This document shows positions 56,957 through 64,000 of a DNA stretch of 64,000 bases, piece after piece. The notes under the pieces are model-generated. The model searched no databases. It worked only from the letters and a program-made list of their open reading frames with translations, and was not told where the DNA came from. The position numbers and the translations under genes were made by a program. Position 1 is the stretch's first letter. Every line of letters begins with the position of its first letter. The DNA comes from Bidens hawaiensis (Eukaryota > Streptophyta > Magnoliopsida > Asterales > Asteraceae): contig JAIQDT010002855.1 in assembly GCA_021521415.1 (NCBI GenBank), positions 1 through 64,000 on the forward strand, written 5' to 3'.

Positions 56957-58153
56957 ATGCTAACATGGTGTTCTGCAGAATTGCAATACTATGACATTGA
57001 TATGGTCATCAAGCGTTTCCTGACAAGATGTCAAGGAAGACTTAGGGATTGGTACTTAAGTTTGGGAGCTTATCGACAAATGCAGATCCAGCAATGCCCA
57101 ACGACAGAAGACTTCATGAACATAATCCACAATGAATTTCTTGGAAACCCAATTGAATTCACTGTGAAAGCACGGGATGAATTACTTAAAATGAAGTGTT
57201 GCTCCTTTAAACAAAAGGACCTCGAAAGACATTATAATAGAATGTCTGAACGCTTCTACATCCAAAACGGTGTGGATGACGTAAATCTCAAACAGGTCTT
57301 TCTAAACTCGTTCCCTGAATCACTGTCAAACGATGTATGCATATACCTCGAAACAAAGAACATCGAACTCAAACAAATCTTGCTTGGAGAATTATACCAG
57401 TTAATTCTAAACGATATTTCAAGACTTTGTAACCAAAGGAAATTCTTGGCAGAATTTGAAAGAACTGGTAAAAGCTTAGGTTCAGCCTGTGACGACAAAC
57501 ATCTCAAAATAAAATGCAAAGACAAATCCTCTTGCAACTGCTCACGTCCTTCAAAAAATTATGACTTCAATGAAGATTACTCATTAAGAAGAAAGAAGTC
57601 CTACAAGAGAAGAGACAAGGCAGAAATAAAATGGAAATTCCTAAGCAAGAAATCAAACAGAGGAAGAAACACAGACAGATGTTATGTCTGCAACCAAAAA
57701 GGACACTTCGCAAGAGACTGCAAAGATAAGAAAAAGACCCAGGCTTTGATGCAGCAAATTAACATGGTAGAACCGATAGACGTTGAAGATCTAGAGTCCC
57801 TATATTCTTTAGATGATGAACCAAAAGAACTGAAGATCTGCTCCATCAGGCATGATATTTCGAGTAGTGATTCAAGCGAATCAGACTCGATTGACTCCGA
57901 TGATGACGTCAGAGCGATGTACATGCTAACGTCATCTCACGAAGAAGTTTTCCTTCCAAAAGAAGATAAAGAGAGGCTTCTTGTGGAAGATTATTTGCCA
58001 ACCTGGAAAAACAGTCAAGAACAGTTAACTACTGTATGCACACTGTCGGCAAAGATTCCTGAAGAAACAGACAAACGAATCTCTCAGAAAAAAGAAGCCC
58101 CACTTGGAAAAGCAAAAGTAACTATCAGAAGGCCACATGCAAAGAGACTTTGA
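56957..58153 (+). CDS. Capsid-like ORF with CCHC zinc knuckle, pararetrovirus-like
   Basis: 398 codons, open throughout. The N-terminal 200 residues look like the capsid/gag core of plant caulimovirids (helical, with a conserved LRDWY-type segment near residue 33). A basic Lys/Arg-rich stretch follows at about 215-240. The zinc knuckle has spacing C-x2-C-x4-H-x4-C at residues 242-255 (57,680-57,721). A Ser/Asp-rich acidic tract comes at about 300-320. No protease motif follows. It probably bound nucleic acid and formed virions. The upstream frame is broken, so it is unlikely to be expressed as in the ancestor. Confidence 0.7.
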   Translation: MLTWCSAELQYYDIDMVIKRFLTRCQGRLRDWYLSLGAYRQMQIQQCPTTEDFMNIIHNEFLGNPIEFTVKARDELLKMKCCSFKQKDLERHYNRMSERFYIQNGVDDVNLKQVFLNSFPESLSNDVCIYLETKNIELKQILLGELYQLILNDISRLCNQRKFLAEFERTGKSLGSACDDKHLKIKCKDKSSCNCSRPSKNYDFNEDYSLRRKKSYKRRDKAEIKWKFLSKKSNRGRNTDRCYVCNQKGHFARDCKDKKKTQALMQQINMVEPIDVEDLESLYSLDDEPKELKICSIRHDISSSDSSESDSIDSDDDVRAMYMLTSSHEEVFLPKEDKERLLVEDYLPTWKNSQEQLTTVCTLSAKIPEETDKRISQKKEAPLGKAKVTIRRPHAKRL

Positions 58154-58686
58154 AGGATAAGGGAAAAATCCAGAAGAGAAATATTAACCACAACTTTAAA
58201 GAGAAACAGTCAAAAGCAAATATTCGAGTGTCTCCTCGAAAATCTAAACTGATGTGGAAGCCCCTGTTACAAAGAATCTCTACTGTTCCTCATGACCCCG
58301 AGAAAGGTCTGACGGTCTATAAAAGCATAGACAACTCCATGATCCAGCATCACCCCACCAGTAGATACAATCGTTTGAAAGCATATGAGAAAATGGAGAA
58401 GAATTCCATTCCTAGGCAGCCCAAAACATCCCGAAGAATCCCGGAAGAAGTTTTCAAAGTGATCAACAAAAACAATGTTGATGTTTCCGATTTAAACTAT
58501 AAAACCTTCCTGACCATCACTCTTAAACAAAATGGCCCTTTCATGAAAAACTACAGGTTTCACCCAGATTACCCCTTTCTTAACACCTTTCAAATTGGAA
58601 ATCTGTACCGACTACCAACAGAGGCCTTAGCGTTTTTCTGGTACTTGTTTCAAAATTATAAAATAGCCATTTCATTCAACGCTTAA
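58150..58686 (+). CDS. Unrecognised ORF 1 downstream of the capsid-like gene
   Basis: 178 codons. The frame overlaps the capsid stop by 4 bases (58,150-58,153); it opens with TTG and the first ATG is internal (58,251). A basic N-terminal third is followed by a hydrophobic, aromatic-rich C-terminal third. No motif I know; specifically no D-T-G protease and no RT box. It could be a diverged continuation of the polyprotein after a frameshift, or a separate accessory protein. Confidence 0.5.
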   Translation: MKDKGKIQKRNINHNFKEKQSKANIRVSPRKSKLMWKPLLQRISTVPHDPEKGLTVYKSIDNSMIQHHPTSRYNRLKAYEKMEKNSIPRQPKTSRRIPEEVFKVINKNNVDVSDLNYKTFLTITLKQNGPFMKNYRFHPDYPFLNTFQIGNLYRLPTEALAFFWYLFQNYKIAISFNA

Positions 58687-58725
58687 AAACTCATCACCTA
58701 CCTAATTACCCACGAAGCCAGAATC

Positions 58726-59097
58726 ATGGCTCCAAAGAGATCGAACGTAGTTAAACTCCTTGATTGGTTCTGCCCAATCAGTGGATGGGTAAAAATGTTG
58801 TCATCCAGATTAGGCAGACACTGCCTAGTGTTGCTAGAAAATCCAGAAAATTACATACGGAGTGGTCCGACAAGGAAAATCAATGACCCGTCCAAATTTG
58901 TCTACGTATGGTTTGAGATGAACCCGACAAGCTATTACTTCAAAATTAATTATCTTCAGCCATGGCAAGAAATCCGTCGTTACATGGCAAAGGTAAACAA
59001 AGTAAAGTTTGAAGAGATTCCCCCTGAAATCTTAGCAAATGAAGACGCCTGGACAACTGAAGACCCTCAGACAAAAGAATGGACCAAGTCATCCTAG
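58726..59097 (+). CDS. Unrecognised ORF 2, 123 aa
   Basis: Starts at ATG in a good plant context (AATCATGGCT) and is open to TAG at 59,095-59,097. The protein is basic at the start, has several Trp and aromatic residues, and an acidic C-terminus. I recognise no domain. It lies 40 bp after the previous ORF on the same strand, which suggests it belonged to the same transcript. Confidence 0.5.
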   Translation: MAPKRSNVVKLLDWFCPISGWVKMLSSRLGRHCLVLLENPENYIRSGPTRKINDPSKFVYVWFEMNPTSYYFKINYLQPWQEIRRYMAKVNKVKFEEIPPEILANEDAWTTEDPQTKEWTKSS

Positions 59098-59390
59098 ATT
59101 TCTGGAATAGCAAGTGTGCGTTCAAAGAAGCCTTTGAAATAGACTATTCACCAAACGAAGACATGTATTCATGAGTGAAGGAAGCAAATGGAGAACCGTA
59201 CTATGGAAATGCTACTACGTCAAATGAAAACCCAAGTCCACCGAATTTTACCATTGAACTCTGTGACATGACTGAGATGAAGAAAGACTAGCTACTTGAG
59301 GTTCAGAAGATTTCCAAGCCGAGCCGAGCATGTGTTTGAGGTTCTTACTGGTCTTCTTGAAGATCAGCCATACACTCCCCCCATTTATGG
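59098..59390 (+). other. 3' end of the pararetrovirus-like segment
   Basis: About 290 bp with short broken reading frames, ending in the right copy of the 24-bp terminal repeat (59,367-59,390). Confidence 0.6.
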
Positions 59391-60135
59391 AGTATATATG
59401 TAAGAGAATTGGGCCATGTAATCGACTAAGGCCATTGTAAGCGACTAAGGCCATTGTAAGCGAACCAGATCATTGTAAGCGAGCGAGCTGAACAAATGAG
59501 TCACGGTTTGGTCCTATATCATCATTATCTTCACTCGCTTTAACCTTAATACCTTAGTATGGTTCGATATTGACCATTAGTATTTTCCTTAACCGTTTTT
59601 TGCCAAAACTTGACCCTAGTGACCATACAGCTTGAACCTGCTAAAATGTTTAAGACTAGATCTAGGCTTTCTTTTTATGAACCGTTCATTACTATAAGTT
59701 CGTTAAGTCCATTTTAACATCAAGTTTGCTACTTTATAGTCCGTTTATACCCGATCTACTCTAGGGTTTAGTTTCATAGCTAACCGTTCATAAAAGTATA
59801 AACTTTAAAGATCAAGAACATACCTTTTCTCGTTTTTAGGTTATGGTTTAGCTTGGTGATGGACTTAAATCCTGTATCTTTCTTGTAGGGTTAAGATTTA
59901 TCAAAATTTAGGCTAGGTTCGATCTTGGATCTTCTTCTTCTTCACACGGCCGAATTGAAGGTCTATGTGTGTGTGTGTTTTGAGTGTGTAGAGATTCTTA
60001 AAAGATAAGATGAATGAAAATGGAAAGGATTAGGGTTTAAGGGGGTATTTATACCCCTAAGCCCGTGGACCTAAGGCCCGTATTTCCTTTTTGGTCCATA
60101 ACTCATTCTATCTAAATAGCCTACTTACTCTTTCA

Positions 60136-60177
<42 letters not shown>

Positions 60178-60252
60178 CGTTCCACTAACTCAATTATTTC
60201 ACCCGACGCAAATAATATATTAAATATTATTTTAGAATTTCGGGATGTTACA
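59391..60252 (-). repeat. Gag-only element 5' LTR, 5' part
   Basis: Continuation of the LTR after the insertion, homologous to 50,2xx-51,127. It starts (minus strand) TGTAACATCCCGAAATT at 60,252. It contains the TATA box at 60,047-60,054 and an (ATT)n run at 60,137-60,176. Confidence 0.92.
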
Positions 60253-61769
60253 GTGATAACTCACCTTATCAAATACGCAAAGTGGTAATGATTTGATACG
60301 AAAAAGATAAATCACGCTCTTCGGGAATTAAATCCTAAGTAAAAATAATTGTGGAAATAAATATGAATTGAATAACGAATCTAAAACTCGATAGAGATTT
60401 GGGCCTTTGATGATTGAGTGGGTTTTTACGAAAGTTAGTTATTACTTAAATTTATTATTAATTTATTATCTTGTATTATTACATTTATTTATCAAGTTTA
60501 TAACAAATAGTATGTTTTTAGTTATATAAAATCATAATTATAAATAAAATACTTGAATAAATAAATATTCATAATTTTTGATAGATCATATAAAGAGATT
60601 TGTTTGAAATATTTATTTTAACTAAAGTACATTTAATGTATTTATATATATATATTTTTATTTGTTTAAAAATATTTATTAGATATTATATATATATATA
60701 CATATATATAATTATTAATACTTATACATATATTTTATGACAGGACGAGGGGAAACAACATGTTAATTTGTCGGTTTTTAATAAAACATCAATTAATTAT
60801 AAATTTTATGATATTTGTAATATTATTTAGTGAATTAATAAAACTAATTAACCATAAAAGAAAATGTTTCCAAAAAAATTGGGTCTCCAACCCGCGACCC
60901 CAGCGGTCCACAGTCTTAACGCAACCACCCTAGCCATTTGGGTAGGGTGTTAATTGATTATAAACTCGAAACCTATTAACTTTAAACACACAGACCAGAT
61001 ATCCAAATTAAATCAAGAACCCTAACGAAATTAATCGGTTAATCCATTGATGTTCGTTCAATTAGAGTTAGAGTTTATGTTATATGAGTCAATATGAACA
61101 TAGGCATATTCTAATTGCCTATGATGATGATGAATTAATGGTGAATCACTGATCAGAACCGACGACACTAACAAGATCTCGAACTGGTACTTTCATATGA
61201 TCATAATGTAATTGAGTATAAGGGTTTTGCTGGTGAGGATGGTATAATAGTGCAGATCAACTTAATTGAATTATAATCGATGTTTAATGGTAAAATACCA
61301 ATATACCAAAGACGGTTAGTTAATTTAGACAATAGCATCAAGAGTTGATCTCATTCCATGATTGTAGTGTCGGCAAGCTCGTTATGGCATGTAGAATAAT
61401 ACTATTGATCCAATTTCCAAGTTTACGTAGAAAATTGTGGTGCAAGGTAGTCAATTGGGTAACGGTGTTACGAAATGGGTTTGATATATGGGTACTGGTT
61501 ATGGGTTAGATGGTTATAATAATCAAATTTTTGCTATTTGGTCCCTCAACTAAGGATAAGGGTACAAAATTGAATTAAAGTATAGTTGGAGTTGAAATTG
61601 TAGATATATATCAAAGTTGTTTAAATAATTAAATAAAAAATTAAATAATAATATTAAAATAACAAAATAACTCGATAATTGCGGTATTTTATTGATAGAA
61701 TAACCCGAACATAGAAATGGGCCGGGTAACGGTTAAAAAGCAATAAATGAAAAAACCCGAATTGTTACA
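60253..61769 (-). repeat. Gypsy element E: 5' LTR, 5' part
   Basis: Right-hand continuation of the LTR split at 48,692. The likely LTR start on the minus strand is TGTAACAATTCGGG at 61,769, giving an LTR of about 2.2 kb. The right limit is inferred from that TG-type end only, because the other LTR lacks this part. It is AT-rich with one tRNA-like module and no coding sequence. Confidence 0.6.
60880..60945 (-). repeat. tRNA-like module in the gypsy E LTR
   Basis: Minus strand: ATGGCTAGGGTGGTTGCG with an A-box-like TGGCTAGGGTGG, then, about 35 nt on, CGGGTTGGAGACCC close to a B box. Similar in type to the three modules at 17,013-17,340. Confidence 0.4.
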
Positions 61770-62068
61770 GTCGATCTCATCATAAAAAAGGGAAACCCAT
61801 ACAATCAAAGCATACATTAAATAATTACAACTATTGAAATCCAAGTCACCATTATTAAGGTTTCTGTAACGTATTATACTATATTCGATGTAAAATAAAC
61901 ACAGAAATAATATGAAAATGAAAACAAGAAAAAGAAAAAGAAGAAAACCCTAACAGTCAATAGAAACAGAGTAATGTTCAAAAGAAAACAACTTCACAAA
62001 AAGAAACCGATGAATAAGATATGATGTAAAATTTCAGATGAATCTTACCTTAAATCAACTAACATAAT
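61770..62068. other. Spacer
   Basis: About 300 bp, A-rich, with no recognisable feature. Confidence 0.5.
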
Positions 62069-62445
62069 TGTCACACCCTCAAAATCCACTAACGGAGTTT
62101 TACCGTCAGAGGGTGTGAACTAACAGGATCGGAATCATCAGTTATAATCAACCCATAAAATAAAGTTTCAAAAACCATGAAAACGTTTACGAGTAATTAA
62201 ATGCGAAAGCGTAAAACCATAGCAAACAATGTTACGTCACGCAGGACGTCTTAAAACCCAATGATAATAGTTTAAAATAAGTTTTGCATAATTAAAAACT
62301 TTTCAAGCAATGCATGTTCCTAAACCGCGCGCCCGCCTCAGCTACCTGAGAATAACATACTAAAAGTGTCAACACAAGGTTGGTGAGTTCACAAGTTTAA
62401 ATAAAAATAAAGCGATTAGCGTTTGCATTCAGCGTGTTGCGTTAA

Positions 62446-62505
62446 GCGTTTTGCATTACAGCGTTTTGCGTTACAGCATTTTGCGTTACAGCGTTTTGCG
62501 TTACC
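62446..62505. repeat. Four 15-bp tandem units
   Basis: GCGTTTTGCGTTACA four times, with single-base changes. Confidence 0.92.
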
Positions 62506-63163
62506 AGATAGTGTTATGTCAATTATATATCTATAGGTAGCTAGCCTATAAAGCAAGTATTACTAAGTGTTCGACACCGAAGCTGACTGTCTATCAAGTG
62601 CCTTGTCACCAGGTCATCCAGACCATGGTACGTGTTAGCCAAAATTACACCCGCTCGACCTCCAGTCGAGTTTAGCGTTGGGTGGGGTTTGTCAAACCCA
62701 GTAGTACTACTCAACAGTGACTCGCTATTCCAAATATTAACCGGTTCGATGTGTAGGACTTCAATTGTTTCGTTTGCCACTTAGCCTTTACAAGTGATAT
62801 ATAATTTACTAACAAAATCTTAAATGCATTTATCGGAGTATGTTATCTCCCCCAAGTGAAAAGCGTTTAAAACAGTTTAAAAGGGGAAAGTGAAACTCCC
62901 AGTTTGCGAAGAATTTCCCAAATTAAATCACCAAGATGCGAGTCACAGAAAAACTCTCTCTAGTGTTCTAAAACAACAAAGAGATTTTTCTAAGTGTCGG
63001 AATATTATCGAGTCTCTAGACCCGGCACATAATACCTATGCACATAACATGTTTCGTGTTTCGTTTGTGAATCGTGTGTGACTTTAACAAGTGTATTTGT
63101 GACACATTACATGTGTAAGCAATCATATACGTGTCATGTATTCATAAAGTACATCACTAGCAA

Positions 63164-63359
63164 TTATTCCCCGTAAGGGCATTTTGGTCAAATCATGACA
63201 ATTAACTAGCCATTATTCCCCATAAGGGCAATTTGGTCAATTTATGACAATCAATTAGCAGTTATTCCCCGCAAGGGCATTTTAGTCAAAACACGACAAT
63301 TATCTTGCAATCATTCCCCTCAAGGGCAATTTGGTCAAAACACGATAATAAATTAGCAA
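63164..63359. repeat. Four 49-bp tandem units
   Basis: Units start TTATTCCCC (63,164; 63,213; 63,262; 63,311), each with AAGGGCAATTTGGTCA-type sequence followed by an AT-rich half. Units have diverged by several bases each. Confidence 0.9.
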
Positions 63360-64000
63360 GTATCATGTTTCATGCATTTTCACAAAACTCAGCAGCTAGT
63401 TTCATCGAGACAGAAATTCTACTTAAAAGATTGTACTATTCCACCGATCATAGCATCTCAATTAATTTACCAAAAATCATCACAGAAGCATATATGTCTT
63501 AGGTTTCCAGAACATATTTTATTATATTTTTATTCCACATAGTTTTCTCACAATCATCAAATCATTACAGCAAACTCTTAACAGTCAAATTCATGCGTAA
63601 CAGAATGTTATTTGCAATTCCCGTTAAACGAAAAATCCAATAAATGCAAGACCACTTGTGTTAGGTTCCTAACTCAATAAGTCAACTTTTAGAAGTGGAA
63701 CCAACCCAATTGGTCTCGTAGTTCATGAGATATAACATTTACAAAACAACCTAACAGCAGGTCTAACAGCTCAGCTTTGTACAACGTTTTTGTATAATCA
63801 TAAAAGTTAACTTCTACTTGTCCAAAAATTACATGTTTATATTCTTTAGAAACTAGACTCAACCTAGTTTACTGTAGTATCAATATTCTCAACAAATTTT
63901 CACATTTACACTTCGTTACAGTCACTTAAACATCAATAACACATTCTGTCCAGAAACTGTTTGCATCCAAACTCAACATATTAACAATCTATGAACTATC

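Larger units (their letters stand above)
54699..59390 (+). mobile_element. Endogenous pararetrovirus-like segment without RT
   Basis: A 4.69-kb plus-strand segment inserted in the LTR minisatellite. A 24-bp sequence (CCATACACTCC to TTTATGG, one mismatch) lies at both ends (54,698-54,721 and 59,367-59,390). The left copy runs straight into a tRNA-Met primer site. Coding content in order: an N-terminal region, a coiled-coil region, a capsid-like ORF with a zinc knuckle and an acidic Ser/Asp tail, and two further ORFs. This layout resembles the first part of plant caulimovirid-derived polyproteins. No RT, RNase H or integrase is seen. Many stops show that it is an old, inactive copy. Confidence 0.7.
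48693..60252 (-). mobile_element. Gag-only (pol-less) gypsy element, TR-GAG-like
   Basis: Minus-strand element with both LTRs, PBS, gag and PPT but no pol. A perfect 5-bp duplication GTGAT flanks it (48,688-48,692 and 60,253-60,257). Only 464 bp lie between the gag stop and the PPT/LTR, and they encode nothing recognisable. LTR ends, PBS, PPT and gag sequence are those of the chromovirus at 20,489, so it belongs to the same family. Its 5' LTR is itself split by the pararetrovirus-like segment. Confidence 0.9.
62069..64000 (-). repeat. LTR-like sequence running off the window
   Basis: Begins TGTCACACCCTC, like the end of the gypsy E LTR (TGTCACACCCAA at 48,012), so it may be the 3' end of another minus-strand gypsy LTR. 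The first 45 bp form an inverted repeat (TCACACCCTC and GAGGGTGTGA). Two tandem arrays lie inside. No PBS is seen to its left and no coding sequence is present. The other end is outside the window. Confidence 0.45.

Noticed and set aside
62541..63502. Short open frames in the right-hand LTR-like region
   Set aside because: Fewer than 80 codons, partly repeat-derived, with no recognisable domain.

Overview
The window is plant nuclear repeat DNA: nested and partly decayed transposable elements with no host gene I can defend. The element families (L1-type LINE, Ty1/copia, Ty3/gypsy chromovirus, Ty3/gypsy Tat, PIF/Harbinger, a MITE and an endogenous pararetrovirus-like segment), the AT-rich spacers and the plant-type splice and TATA signals point to a eudicot. 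The mix resembles repeat-rich Asteraceae, but that family-level guess is inference. I see no rRNA, CRISPR or bacterial-type operon.

Layout. (A) 1-5,046 and 13,551 to about 15,760: a degenerate L1-like LINE on the minus strand (ORF1 with a DUF4283-like fold and zinc knuckle; ORF2 with AP endonuclease, RT and zf-RVT). (B) 5,047-13,550: a young copia element on the minus strand inserted in LINE ORF1. Its 965-bp LTRs differ at one base that I can find, the TSD is TTAAC, and the gag-pol reading frame carries a single internal stop. (C) 15,761-20,488: spacer with LTR-like sequence, tRNA-like modules and a 1.16-kb PIF/Harbinger element with TSD TTA. (D) 20,489-30,190: a decayed chromovirus (Tekay/Del-like) on the plus strand with a 0.94-kb MITE in its chromodomain; its 3' LTR is cut off. 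(E) A minus-strand gypsy element whose pieces lie at 30,191-31,929, 46,298-48,692 and 60,253 to about 61,769. It was split twice: by a Tat-lineage gypsy element (31,930-46,297) and by a pol-less, gag-only gypsy element (48,693-60,252, TSD GTGAT). The gag-only element's own 5' LTR was later split by a 4.7-kb pararetrovirus-like segment (about 54,699-59,390). (F) 62,069 to the end: LTR-like sequence with two tandem-repeat arrays, running off the window.

Three things stand out. The Tat element carries two tandem, diverged antisense genes. Each has four exons, three short GT-AG introns and its own TATA box at the same distance from the ATG. The pararetrovirus-like segment has capsid-type coding and a tRNA-Met primer site at one end inside a 24-bp terminal repeat, but no RT; it carries two ORFs I do not recognise. 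The gag-only element has the same LTR ends, PBS and PPT as the pol-bearing chromovirus in the same window, so it looks like a non-autonomous partner. The copia leader also holds six copies of a 14-nt hairpin and three copies of a 21-bp motif.

Order of events by nesting: LINE before copia; gypsy E before Tat and before gag-only; gag-only before the pararetrovirus-like segment; chromovirus before MITE.
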